A DNA stretch of 64,000 bases from Parapedobacter flavus. Its GTDB lineage: Bacteria; Bacteroidota; Bacteroidia; Sphingobacteriales; Sphingobacteriaceae. This document shows positions 45,119 to 53,165 of the stretch, one piece after another; within the stretch, counting starts at the first letter, position 1; each line of letters starts with the position of its first letter. Location: contig NZ_JAYKZZ010000004.1 in NCBI RefSeq assembly GCF_035818675.1, positions 1-64,000 of the forward strand, in the 5' to 3' direction. A program made the translations under genes and the position numbers. The notes under the pieces are model-generated. The model ran no database searches and was not told the origin of the DNA. It was given only the letters and a program-made list of their open reading frames with translations.

Positions 45119-45862
45119 TTACATTCCTAATCTTTGTTTGAGACGAGTGTAACCGTTTTTACTGATGCTTACCCGGTTCCCGTCGGCAAGTACCGCAACG
45201 TAGCTGTCTTTCTCGTGGGGCTCCAGCCGGGCGATATGGTCTATTTTGACCATGAACGACCGGTGTACGCGCACAAACAGGGATGGATCGAGCTGCTCTT
45301 CAAAAGACGCCATCGTTTTATTCTTCATAAACACCCCCTCGTCGGTATGGATTTTCACGTAATCGTCGTCGGCTTCCAGGTAGATGATGTTACCTACGGG
45401 GATGATCTTGATTTTTGTTCCGGTTTTTACCACGATGCGTTCCAGCTTGTCGTCCGATTGGTGCATTTTATCGAGCAGGTTACGGGTGTTTTTCTTGCCC
45501 GCCTCCAGGTGCTGGCTATCGAGGAATTTGGCCATGGCACGGTCGAACCGCGTTTTGGCGATGGGTTTGAGCAGGTAATCGACCGCATGGCGTTCAAAGG
45601 CCTGGATTGCATATTCGTCGAAAGCGGTGGTGAAAATAACGGCGGGTTGGTTGTCGATGATTTCCAACATCTCGAAGCCGTTGATTTTAGGCATTTGGAT
45701 ATCGAGGAAGATGATGTCCGGCTGGTGTTGCATAATGGCTTTCGCTCCTTCAAAGCCATCGCCGCATTCGGCAACTACCGTTATTTGGGGGTAAGCTTCA
45801 AGGTACTCGGCAACCATGCCCCGCGCCAGGGGCTCGTCATCTATCAATACCGCCTTCATCAT
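45119..45862 (-). CDS. LytTR-family response regulator
   Basis: This 247-residue protein has a receiver domain (1-120, with D8/D9, phosphoacceptor D54 in IIFLDIQMPKINGFEML, and K in LLKPIAK), then a LytTR DNA-binding domain (about 140-245, with IIYLEADDDYVKIHTDEGVFMKN and FVRVHRSFMVKIDHI). It is the output partner of the histidine kinase gene just upstream, whose stop it overlaps by 4 bases. Such LytS/LytR-type pairs often respond to envelope state; the LiaF-like first gene of this operon supports an envelope stress role (inference). Confidence 0.95.
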   Translation of the reverse strand: MMKAVLIDDEPLARGMVAEYLEAYPQITVVAECGDGFEGAKAIMQHQPDIIFLDIQMPKINGFEMLEIIDNQPAVIFTTAFDEYAIQAFERHAVDYLLKPIAKTRFDRAMAKFLDSQHLEAGKKNTRNLLDKMHQSDDKLERIVVKTGTKIKIIPVGNIIYLEADDDYVKIHTDEGVFMKNKTMASFEEQLDPSLFVRVHRSFMVKIDHIARLEPHEKDSYVAVLADGNRVSISKNGYTRLKQRLGM

Positions 45863-46902
45863 CGTTGTGGAATCTTGATTATGCTGGTAAAGATATGAGT
45901 TGTGGCTTTAGTTTCCAACAGGTCGGTGCGTCCGAATAGTAAAAAGAGTCGGCGTTGAATGCCGCGGAGCCCGAATCCCGTACCCCGGCGGGGCTTATTG
46001 CTCTGGCTGTCGTATGGGTTTTCGATCTGTATTTCCAAGAGGTGGTCGGTGCATGTACAGGCCACGCAGATGGTCACCTTTCCGGTGGTATCATAAAGGC
46101 CGTACTTAATTGCATTTTCTACCAGTGGCTGCATAATCATGGCAGGCAGCGTCATGTCCAGGCACGCTTCGTCAAAATTGATCTGTGTTGCCAAGCGGTG
46201 GCCAAATCGGACTTTTTCGATTTCGAGGTACAGTTGGAGGTGCTCCAGCTCGTCCCTGAGCGCAATCAGTTGCTGATCATCCTTGCGCAGTGTACCCCGA
46301 AGGAAGTCAGACAGTTGAAAGGTCATGTTCCGGGCCTCGTCGGGTTTCCGCCCGATGAGGGCGATGATGGAGTTGAGGCTGTTGAACAGAAAATGGGGTT
46401 GGAGCTGTTGCCGGAGATTGTACAGTTCCGCCTCGCGGGCCAGTCGCTCGGCATCGGCCTTCCGTTGTTCGTTTTCTTTATACTCCTGCTGGATATTCCA
46501 GAGGATGTTGATGATCGCCATCCAAGCAATCAGTAGCGCATTGATGAAAAAGCGCAGGGGTAATGACACGTCGATGCGATCGCGGTAGCCTTCGTTTTGG
46601 ATGATGTATTGAAGTATCCATCGGTCTACAGATACACTGATGGCAGCCAGCACCAACCCCCAGATGACGATGTAAAAGTAACCTTTGCGTTGGGGGAGGT
46701 AGTGGGTGAGTGCACTTGCGATGATGTAGCAGCATAGCGTGATTACCGTAGCGCTGACCAAACTATCGTTCAATGCGAAGTTGAAATCAACATCGAACCA
46801 CCACAGCAAGGCCGTTTGGATGAGCGCATAAGCCATCCAAATGACAAAGCAGCTGATGTTGATGAGCCGTTGTTTTGATGAAGTGTATGTTGCGGCACTC
46901 AC
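45859..46902 (-). CDS. LytS/YehU-type sensor histidine kinase
   Basis: This protein of about 347 residues has four membrane helices in the first 140 residues and a coiled coil (about 136-165). A HisKA_7TM-less LytS-type kinase domain follows: phospho-acceptor H170 in LRQQLQPHFLFNSLNSI, and an ATPase domain with MIMQPLVENAIKYGL and RGTGFGLRGIQRRL. The frame extends further upstream but would overlap the LiaF-like gene with non-conserved sequence; the GTG at 46902, 5 bases after that gene's stop, is the likely start (ATG at 46836 would cut into the first helix). Its stop overlaps the response regulator start by 4 bases. Confidence 0.9.
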   Translation of the reverse strand: MSAATYTSSKQRLINISCFVIWMAYALIQTALLWWFDVDFNFALNDSLVSATVITLCCYIIASALTHYLPQRKGYFYIVIWGLVLAAISVSVDRWILQYIIQNEGYRDRIDVSLPLRFFINALLIAWMAIINILWNIQQEYKENEQRKADAERLAREAELYNLRQQLQPHFLFNSLNSIIALIGRKPDEARNMTFQLSDFLRGTLRKDDQQLIALRDELEHLQLYLEIEKVRFGHRLATQINFDEACLDMTLPAMIMQPLVENAIKYGLYDTTGKVTICVACTCTDHLLEIQIENPYDSQSNKPRRGTGFGLRGIQRRLFLLFGRTDLLETKATTHIFTSIIKIPQR

Positions 46903-46906
46903 CCGG

Positions 46907-47800
46907 TTAGCTGTTTTTGATGGTAATGCCCCCAAACAGGGAGGTACCTTTAATATAAACCACTTTCTGGTCATCGTGGGGCGTGCCCTGCGAAAAACGG
47001 CGGTCATCCACCTCGCCGAATACAGATACCACTTCGGACTGGATTTTCCAATGGGAGGGAACGATGATTTTGGTGCCGGCAAACAGCTGGAACACATCGA
47101 TAACGACGGGCTGTTGGATGTCTGCTTGCACGAGGTTCACATCGGTGCCTCCGCATACATTCACGATCTCGCCACCCTGGAACCGTTTGGAGATGACAAT
47201 CTTTTTGATATCGCTGAATATGGCGGTCGATTTAAGGTAATCCTCACTGGTAAGGCTGCTTGGTCCGCCACCAGCGGTGTCTGTTTCGTCCAACGGACGG
47301 CCTTCATCGAAATTGCCTGTTCCGCCAAAAGCGGTAGCCCCGCTACTTGCAGGGCTATCGGGTTGGTCTTTTACACGCTTGTCCCATTCATAATCACGGT
47401 ACCGCGCACGGTAGCGATGGCGTCGATCTGGCGGCGGTGGACACGGCCCACGCCGGCTTTTCCCCGAGAGCAGCCACAGGCCGATGCCGATGATGACCAC
47501 AGGCCATACAAATGCGCCGATGTCGAAATCGGTAATGTTTCTCAGCAAAAAGAACGCGCCTAGCCCCATTAAGATGAACGATGCCGGGTTACGGAAGTTG
47601 GAGTTGCCCCCGATAATCAGTCCTACGGTAACCAATATCATGGGCCACATATTGTGCCAACTGAATAGCCAATCGGGGAAAAGCCAATCCAACCCGAGTC
47701 GCCCAGCGAGTAGTACCGCACCGATACCGATGATGATGATGCCTGCCCACATGCGACCTGTGCTGGAGTGCTGTTTTGCTGGTTGGCGTTGTTCGTTCAT
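46907..47800 (-). CDS. LiaF/LiaI-like envelope stress membrane protein
   Basis: This 297-residue protein has four hydrophobic segments in residues 15-110 in the LiaI/LiaF pattern (WAGIIIIGIGAVLLAGRLG, WPMILVTVGLIIGG, FILMGLGAFFLLRN, WPVVIIGIGLWLLSG). A basic, Pro/Arg-rich linker follows (about 113-140), then a C-terminal beta-helix-like domain (about 195-297, VFSDIKKIVIS-like pattern, FAGTKIIVPSHWKIQSEVVSVFGEVDDRR). In Firmicutes LiaF inhibits the LiaRS two-component system. Here it is the first gene of an operon with a LytS/LytR pair 5 bases downstream, so a similar restraining role is inferred. Confidence 0.85.
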   Translation of the reverse strand: MNEQRQPAKQHSSTGRMWAGIIIIGIGAVLLAGRLGLDWLFPDWLFSWHNMWPMILVTVGLIIGGNSNFRNPASFILMGLGAFFLLRNITDFDIGAFVWPVVIIGIGLWLLSGKSRRGPCPPPPDRRHRYRARYRDYEWDKRVKDQPDSPASSGATAFGGTGNFDEGRPLDETDTAGGGPSSLTSEDYLKSTAIFSDIKKIVISKRFQGGEIVNVCGGTDVNLVQADIQQPVVIDVFQLFAGTKIIVPSHWKIQSEVVSVFGEVDDRRFSQGTPHDDQKVVYIKGTSLFGGITIKNS

Positions 47801-47862
47801 TATCTTGTTGTTTGTGAAATTTCTGCCTTAAAATCGTTAATCAACTACCGTGTTGATGGAAC

Positions 47863-47893
47863 CAAAGGTATAGGGAATATATACGTTCCGCAA
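47863..47893 (-). promoter_or_regulatory. Perfect TTG-N20-TAnnTTTG promoter of the LiaF-LytS-LytR operon
   Basis: On the minus strand TTG (47893-47891) is followed, 20 bases on, by TACCTTTG (47870-47863). Initiation is expected near 47857. The first bases of the transcript (47857-47840) form a 6-pair hairpin (ATCAAC with GTTGAT, loop of six), which may protect the 5' end. The operon start codon is about 57 bases downstream. Confidence 0.8.
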
Positions 47894-48092
47894 CAACCAT
47901 TAGGCCACAACAGCTATTTTCTCGGTGAACGGCCGTTTTATTTCGGTAAAACAAGAGGGAGTGCTGCCCGAATCGCCCGCTCGGACATAGGAGCGCTAAT
48001 TTATACAAATTGGATGAATTACTTGTATTAATCGGCTAAATTACTTTATATTTATCCCGATTCTGAGAATGCAAAAATAAATAAGCTTAACA

Positions 48093-48431
48093 ATGGGAGA
48101 TTTTGACAACAAAGAGCGTGAAGAGGTTTTTTCAAAAAAGGTAAGGGCTGGTAAGCGCACTTATTTTTTCGATGTAAAGGCGACTCGGTCCAACGACTAC
48201 TACGTTACCATCACAGAGAGCAAGAAACGGTTTGAAGACGGCGTGTTCATCAAGCATAAGATTTTCTTGTACAAAGAAGACTTCGAGAAGTTTGCCGAGG
48301 GACTCAGCGACGTGGTCGAGTATATCAAATCCCATCAGGAAGTGGTTGAGAAGCGCTACGAACCCGGGTTTGAAAGCAATGGGGTAGGGGTTGCTGACAA
48401 CGGCGGGTCAAAGGACGATTTCTCGTTTTAG
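48093..48431 (+). CDS. DUF3276 family PUR-alpha-like nucleic acid-binding protein
   Basis: This 112-residue protein has the PUR repeat pattern VFSKKVRAGKRTYFFDVKATRSNDYYVTITESKKRF and then HKIFLYKEDFEKFAEGLSDVVEYIKS. A disordered Gly/Asp-rich tail ends in DDFSF, resembling the acidic-aromatic tip of single-strand binding proteins. PUR domains bind single-stranded DNA or RNA (known for the fold); the cellular role in Bacteroidota is not established. It is a single gene closed by the terminator at 48463-48490. Confidence 0.92.
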   Translation: MGDFDNKEREEVFSKKVRAGKRTYFFDVKATRSNDYYVTITESKKRFEDGVFIKHKIFLYKEDFEKFAEGLSDVVEYIKSHQEVVEKRYEPGFESNGVGVADNGGSKDDFSF

Positions 48432-48462
48432 GTTGATCATAACAACGTATTGATAATAAACC

Positions 48463-48490
48463 AAGCCTTGCTCACCGTAAGGCTTTTTTT
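48463..48490 (+). terminator. Rho-independent terminator after the DUF3276 gene
   Basis: A 7-pair stem AAGCCTT (48463-48469) and AAGGCTT (48479-48485) with a 9-base loop runs straight into a T-run ending at 48490. It lies 32 bases after the stop codon. Confidence 0.85.
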
Positions 48491-48513
48491 GATAGCCAAT
48501 AAATTAAACCATT

Positions 48514-49374
48514 ATGCGTTGGAAAGGCGGTAGAAAAAGCGGTAATTTCCAAGACCGACGCGGGATGTCGTCGGGTGGTAAGCTGGCATTGGGTGGCATG
48601 GGCGGCATCGTCGTACTCGTCATCGGACTACTCTTGGGTGGCGATCCCGGGGATCTGCTGCAGCAGATGCAGGTTGGCGGGCTACAGCAGTCGGAGGGCC
48701 CCGTTGAGATCAGTGCCGAAGAAGCCGAACTCACGGAGTTTGTACAGGTGGTGCATACGAGTGTCGGTGACGTTTGGGCTGACATTTTCCGCAACGAGCG
48801 GTTGCAGTTCCGGCCGGATACGCTGGTGGTCTACTGGCAGCAGACGCCTACAGACGGGTGTGGTATGGGAGCCTCGGCGTATGGCCCGTTCTATTGCCCG
48901 GCCGACGAGAATGTATACATCGACCTGAGCTTTAACGAAGAATTGAGGAACCGATTTGGCGCCACGGGCGAGTTTGCGATGGCCTATGTGATTGCCCATG
49001 AAGTGGGCCACCACGTGCAGAACCTGTTGGGTGCCATGGATAAGGTAAACCGCGCCCGGCAGCAACTGAGCGAACGCGACTATAACAAAGTGCAGGTGAT
49101 GCTGGAGTTGCAGGCCGATTTTTACGCCGGGGTGTGGGCACACCATGCCAACCGGACATCGGACGTGCAACTGGAATACAACGACATCATCGAAGGGATG
49201 AAAGCGGCGGAAGCCGTTGGCGATGATCGGCTGCAAATGCAGGCACAAGGGAAAGTCGTTCCCGAAGCGTTTACCCACGGTACGTCTGAACAACGCGCAT
49301 ACTGGTTCAAAAAAGGCTATGATACCGGCGATATCCGCCAGGGCGATACGTTTAGCGACCCCAGTTTGCAGTAA
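48514..49374 (+). CDS. YpfJ-family neutral zinc metallopeptidase, membrane anchored
   Basis: This 286-residue protein starts MRWKGGRKSGNFQDRRGM and has one membrane helix (about 32-50, LGGMGGIVVLVIGLLLGG). The periplasmic peptidase domain has CGMGASAYGPFYCPADENVYIDL and the zinc motif H162-E-V-G-H166 (VIAHEVGHHVQNLLG), followed by ELQADFYAGVW, which carries a third ligand. The family (KPN_02809/YpfJ) is widespread but its substrates are unknown. It is a single gene between a terminator and a convergent LuxE-like gene. Confidence 0.94.
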   Translation: MRWKGGRKSGNFQDRRGMSSGGKLALGGMGGIVVLVIGLLLGGDPGDLLQQMQVGGLQQSEGPVEISAEEAELTEFVQVVHTSVGDVWADIFRNERLQFRPDTLVVYWQQTPTDGCGMGASAYGPFYCPADENVYIDLSFNEELRNRFGATGEFAMAYVIAHEVGHHVQNLLGAMDKVNRARQQLSERDYNKVQVMLELQADFYAGVWAHHANRTSDVQLEYNDIIEGMKAAEAVGDDRLQMQAQGKVVPEAFTHGTSEQRAYWFKKGYDTGDIRQGDTFSDPSLQ

Positions 49375-49384
49375 AAGTAAGCAC

Positions 49385-50359
49385 CTATTGCACCAATAGG
49401 TTGCACCCCCGGATGTCGCTCTGATCGAAACGGCCCAACACCTCGAACGATCCATCGGCCTGTTTCCGTCCCAGGTCCTGCGTGGCAATGAATGCGCACG
49501 AGTGGATATTGGCCAAGTCGATGATATTGATGGCACCGGTGCGGTTTGTCGACACGGTGTCTAAGGGATCGTTGGTGTCGCGGATAAACACGTCCATCCA
49601 TGGCGGGCAGCGGAATATGCCCCCGCCCGCGGAATATGCTTGGGATAATAGCTCGGTCATTCCGTATTCGGAATGGATTTCCGATACGCTGAACCCCCGG
49701 CATAGCCGCTCGTGCACTTCCTCGCGGATCATTTCCCGCCGCCGGCCTTTCATGCCGCCCGTTTCCATCACGATCAGTTCGGAGAAATCCACGACGTGGT
49801 TTTCCACAAAATCGAGCAGCGCATAGGTGACGCCGATGAGCAGCGTCGGCGTGCCGGTGGCCTTCAGCTCCCGTAGGGAATCTTGCAAGTCATCGTGGTT
49901 GTATAAGAAGTAACCGCTTCTCGGATGGGCGCTCTGGCGGATGAGGTCGTCCACCATATAAATAAGCGACGACCCTTCGCGCTCGGAGTAGGCGGGTAGC
50001 AGCGCTAAAATGGCCATATCGCTTGGGTTGCCGTAAAACTGGTTAAACGCGGTACGGAAGCTATCCTCATAAATGGTGATGTCTGCCACGTAGTGCTTGC
50101 TTTGCACGGTGCCCGTGGTACCCGAGCTGGTAAATACCTGCTGCGGGGCCTCGGGGCCGGTGGTTATCCGATGGTTCTTGAAGAAGTCAATGGGTAGGCA
50201 GGGAATGGCTTCGGGTCGCTGTATGGTCGCGGGGTCTACATGGATGAGCGACAGGTACTCCTTGTAAACCGCACCATGCTGCGCCTGGTGACGAAATGTC
50301 TTCATGCATACCTCGTCAAAAGCTTGGCGCGTCTGTATGGAGAAGATTTCGTTATTCAT
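49385..50359 (-). CDS. LuxE/PaaK-like acyl-activating enzyme
   Basis: This 324-residue protein has the adenylate-forming P-loop VFTSSGTTGTVQSKHYV (about residues 75-91) and EIHSEYGMTELLSQAYS (about 228-244), as in LuxE acyl-protein synthetases, which are shorter than full ANL ligases and transfer an acyl group to a protein Cys. No lux reductase is present. In Bacteroidota such genes appear alone and the acyl group and acceptor are unknown. A perfect -7 box lies 5 bases before its ATG. Confidence 0.85.
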   Translation of the reverse strand: MNNEIFSIQTRQAFDEVCMKTFRHQAQHGAVYKEYLSLIHVDPATIQRPEAIPCLPIDFFKNHRITTGPEAPQQVFTSSGTTGTVQSKHYVADITIYEDSFRTAFNQFYGNPSDMAILALLPAYSEREGSSLIYMVDDLIRQSAHPRSGYFLYNHDDLQDSLRELKATGTPTLLIGVTYALLDFVENHVVDFSELIVMETGGMKGRRREMIREEVHERLCRGFSVSEIHSEYGMTELLSQAYSAGGGIFRCPPWMDVFIRDTNDPLDTVSTNRTGAINIIDLANIHSCAFIATQDLGRKQADGSFEVLGRFDQSDIRGCNLLVQ

Positions 50360-50364
50360 CCCCG

Positions 50365-50372
50365 CAAAGGTA
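50365..50372 (-). promoter_or_regulatory. TAnnTTTG -7 box next to the LuxE-like gene start
   Basis: The minus strand reads TACCTTTG, ending 5 bases before the ATG at 50359. No TTG lies at the normal -33 distance. The placement predicts a leaderless transcript. Confidence 0.5.
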
Positions 50373-50470
50373 GTGTTTTGGTGCGGAAGGCGATTGGTTC
50401 ATTTACCCTGCTATCAAGGTTTCTTTCGGTAATGTTTTTCCTTCCTTTTTGAATAAAAAAGCCTGATTTC

Positions 50471-50501
50471 TTGGAGTTCTATTCCTTATGTCTTAGTTTT
50501 G
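50471..50501 (+). promoter_or_regulatory. Perfect TTG-N20-TAnnTTTG promoter of the first TlpA-like gene
   Basis: TTG (50471-50473), a spacer of 20 bases and TAGTTTTG (50494-50501) match the Bacteroidota consensus exactly. The initiation point is expected near 50508, about 20 bases before the ATG at 50529. The -7 half and following bases recur before the second copy at 51734-51741. Confidence 0.8.
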
Positions 50502-50528
50502 TTGTGAACCACTAATTGTGAGCCCCTT

Positions 50529-51653
50529 ATGATGGTAGTATGCTTGCCGATTCTACTTTTGTTTCTGCTGTTTCCGCCCGTGGAGATTAAAGCTCAAGTT
50601 GAAACCACTTTTATCGTTAAAGGCGTCATCGATACGGTTCCCCATGCAACTTATTTTATCAGCTATCGCCAAGGGGACGTTTGGATCGATGATACCGTGT
50701 CGTTGGATGACGAACGCAGGTTAGCATACACAGGGGAAATTTCTGAGCCGACCATATTTAATCTGAATATCGAAAATATCAATCCGAAATTTATTGGTGA
50801 CGCCACCGTTTACTCCTTTTGGGTGGAGCCCGGGGAAACGGCTTCCTTCAGAGGAAAGTCCAATTGGAAGGCCAAAGGTGCCCAGGGGATATTCACTTCG
50901 GGCAAGATTGAACGTTTGACGCCTTCGAAAATAGAGAAAAGTGAACAACGTCATTGGACAAGCGTTAGGAAAGCAATACGGGTACAAGAGGAAAATACTA
51001 CAGGGTCTTTAAGTCGCACGGACCGGCGCCAGATAAGTGATTCCGTTGCGCTCGATTTCATCCGCCAGCATCCTACCGATTTTTTTGGCTTGTATTTGGT
51101 ATATAACAGGCTGCTTGGAGGGGTGGAGGCGTTTCCTTTCGCAGAGAAAGCAATGAAACGACTCTCTGCTGACCTCAAAAGCACGCCCACGGGACGTTTA
51201 GTCACTCAAAAAATCATCGTAAATAATTTGGTTGGCATCGGCCAAGTAATGCCCAATTTTGAACAGCCGGACACCGCATCAAATGTGGTTAAGTTGTCGG
51301 ACTTTCGGGGAAAGTATGTGCTGGTTGATTTTTGGGCCAGCTGGTGCGGCCCTTGTCGGAAACAAAATCCCTTTCTGGTTGAAGCACATGAGAAATTTGC
51401 GTCGAAAGGTTTCGATATTTTTGGGGTTTCGCTTGATGATGCTAAAGAGCGGTGGCTGGAAGCCATACGGAAAGACGGATTAAATTGGACACATGTATCC
51501 GACTTGAAAGGATATGACAATGCGGTAGCCAAGCGTTTTTTCATCCATGCCATTCCCGATAATTTTCTTTTGGATCCTGATGGCGTCATCATCGCCAGAA
51601 ACTTGGATGGACGTGAACTTTTAAGAAAAATGGAAACCATTTTTGACAATTGA
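50529..51653 (+). CDS. TlpA/thioredoxin-like disulfide reductase with DUF4369 domain, copy 1
   Basis: This 374-residue protein has a hydrophobic export signal (residues 1-22, VCLPILLLFLLFPPVEIKAQ) and a DUF4369-like beta domain (about 28-115). A helical linker follows, then a C-terminal thioredoxin-fold domain (about 245-374) with the redox motif W272-C273-GP-C276 in VDFWASWCGPCRKQN. TlpA proteins keep disulfides of envelope or cytochrome maturation partners reduced in the periplasm. It is one of two tandem paralogues with the same domain order; the last ~180 bases are almost identical to copy 2. Base composition is lower in G+C than neighbouring genes. Confidence 0.92.
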   Translation: MMVVCLPILLLFLLFPPVEIKAQVETTFIVKGVIDTVPHATYFISYRQGDVWIDDTVSLDDERRLAYTGEISEPTIFNLNIENINPKFIGDATVYSFWVEPGETASFRGKSNWKAKGAQGIFTSGKIERLTPSKIEKSEQRHWTSVRKAIRVQEENTTGSLSRTDRRQISDSVALDFIRQHPTDFFGLYLVYNRLLGGVEAFPFAEKAMKRLSADLKSTPTGRLVTQKIIVNNLVGIGQVMPNFEQPDTASNVVKLSDFRGKYVLVDFWASWCGPCRKQNPFLVEAHEKFASKGFDIFGVSLDDAKERWLEAIRKDGLNWTHVSDLKGYDNAVAKRFFIHAIPDNFLLDPDGVIIARNLDGRELLRKMETIFDN

Positions 51654-51733
51654 CATCCGAACGCCTCATAAACTTAATGAGAAGGTAAGGACTATAAAAC
51701 TTCTAAAAGGGGAATGTCCGGATGGTTATGCCT

Positions 51734-51741
51734 TAGTTTTG
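51734..51741 (+). promoter_or_regulatory. -7 box of the second TlpA-like gene, duplicated with the gene
   Basis: TAGTTTTG followed by TTGTGAACC repeats the sequence before copy 1 nearly base for base, so the duplication included the promoter. Unlike copy 1, no TTG is present 19-21 bases upstream, so this promoter may be weaker or differently controlled. Confidence 0.6.
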
Positions 51742-51768
51742 TTGTGAACCGCTAATTGAGAACTCTTT

Positions 51769-52950
51769 ATGATGTTAGTATGCTTACCGAATTTTTATAA
51801 TAGAAAAAAGGGCACTTTACCTGCCATATTCTCTCTTCTACTTTTGTTTCTGCTGTTTCCGCCCATGGAGATTAAAGCTCAAACTGGCACCACTTTCGTC
51901 GTTAGCGGAGTAATCGATACGATTCCCGGTGCAACCTATTTCATTAAATATCGCCAAGGAGATGCCCTGTATCACGATACCGTATCACTGGATGAGGAAT
52001 GCAGGTTTACTTATTCTGGCAAAATTACGGAGCCAACCCTATTCCATCTGAACATCGAAAATATCAATCCGAAGTTTGTTGGTAATGCCACTGTTTACTC
52101 CTTTTGGGTGGAGCCAGGAGAGACGACGTCCTTCAAGGGAAAGTCCAATTGGAAGGTCAAGGGTGTCTACGGTCTGGTAGCGTCTGGTAAAATCGACCGC
52201 TTGATACCTTCGCCGACTGAAGAAGCTCATCATCGTTACCGCGAAATGGCCGCCAAAGCGAGAAGGCAAAAAAAAGAGCGCACTACAGGGTCGCTGACTA
52301 GCGCGGATTGGCGGCAATTAAGTGACAGCGTTGTACATGAGTTTATCCGCCAGCATCCGGAGAATTTCTATTCATTGTATTTGATATATTGCTTCCGCGG
52401 AAGGATAGCTAGAGGAGAGGTGCGTGCGCGTGTATTAGCTGAGGAAGCACTTAAAACGCTTTCAAATGACCTAATGAGTACACCTACGGCAAAGGTGATC
52501 ACGCACCGTATTGCTGTTGATAAGCTTGTTGGCATCGGTAGAGTAATGCCCGATTTTGAACAAGCGGACACCGCATCAAACCCAATTAAACTATCAGGTT
52601 TCCGTGGCAAATATCTTCTCGTAGATTTCTGGGCGAGTTGGTGTGGTCCCTGCCGTGAAGAGAATCCCTATCTTGTGGAAGCACATCAAAAATTTGCATC
52701 GAAGGGGTTCGACATTTTGGGCGTTTCACTTGATCTTTCTAAAAATCGTTGGTTGGAAGCGATACGAAAGGACGGATTAAATTGGACACATGTATCCGAC
52801 TTAAAAGGATTTGACAATTCGGTAGCCAAGCGGTTTTTTATTCATGCCATTCCCGATAATTTTCTTTTGGATCCTGATGGCGTCATCATCGCCAGAAACT
52901 TGAATGGGCGTGAACTTTTAAGAAAAATGGAAACCATTTTTGACAACTGA
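51769..52950 (+). CDS. TlpA/thioredoxin-like disulfide reductase with DUF4369 domain, copy 2
   Basis: This 393-residue paralogue of the upstream gene has a 19-residue longer N-terminal region around the signal (CLPNFYNRKKGTLPAIFSLLLLFLLF). The DUF4369-like domain and linker follow, then the thioredoxin domain with W291-C292-GP-C295 (VDFWASWCGPCREEN). The middle linker has diverged most (for example YCFRGRIARGEVRARVLAEEALK), while the N-terminal leader and the last ~180 bases remain nearly identical at the DNA level. This fits a tandem duplication kept partly uniform by gene conversion. Two hairpin-forming segments follow the stop. Confidence 0.92.
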   Translation: MMLVCLPNFYNRKKGTLPAIFSLLLLFLLFPPMEIKAQTGTTFVVSGVIDTIPGATYFIKYRQGDALYHDTVSLDEECRFTYSGKITEPTLFHLNIENINPKFVGNATVYSFWVEPGETTSFKGKSNWKVKGVYGLVASGKIDRLIPSPTEEAHHRYREMAAKARRQKKERTTGSLTSADWRQLSDSVVHEFIRQHPENFYSLYLIYCFRGRIARGEVRARVLAEEALKTLSNDLMSTPTAKVITHRIAVDKLVGIGRVMPDFEQADTASNPIKLSGFRGKYLLVDFWASWCGPCREENPYLVEAHQKFASKGFDILGVSLDLSKNRWLEAIRKDGLNWTHVSDLKGFDNSVAKRFFIHAIPDNFLLDPDGVIIARNLNGRELLRKMETIFDN

Positions 52951-52992
52951 AACGCGGTTTAAGTTTTAGCCAAGGCATTTTCGGTGTTCTGT

Positions 52993-53052
52993 GCCGGTTT
53001 TCTCGCAGAGATAAAGACGTCTATTTGCCAAAACCGGCTGAAAATTGGCAAA
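52993..53052 (+). other. Overlapping hairpins downstream of the second TlpA gene
   Basis: GCCGGTTTT (52993-53001) pairs with AAAACCGGC (53030-53038), and TTTGCCAA (53024-53031) pairs with TTGGCAAA (53045-53052). The pairs share 53030-53031, so only one can form fully. A T-run at 53063-53069 comes 10 bases after the second. It may be an inefficient or conditional terminator. The rest of 52951-53165 holds nothing I can name. Confidence 0.4.
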
Positions 53053-53165
53053 AATAGAAACCTTTTTTTACTTGCTTTTTTGTTGTTTGCTATGAAAAAT
53101 CGATGCACAAGGTGGTGTAGCGACGGTTTTTATGCTAAATTGATTGGACGCATAGAAATGCATCA

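Noticed and set aside
49385..50359. Possible bioluminescence locus because of the LuxE-like gene
   Set aside because: No luxCDAB genes nearby; stand-alone LuxE-like ligases are common in Bacteroidota.
50471..52950. Recent horizontal acquisition of the TlpA pair
   Set aside because: Lower G+C is noted, but there are no mobile genes, tRNA site or flanking repeats, and promoters match the host consensus, so transfer is not supported beyond suspicion.
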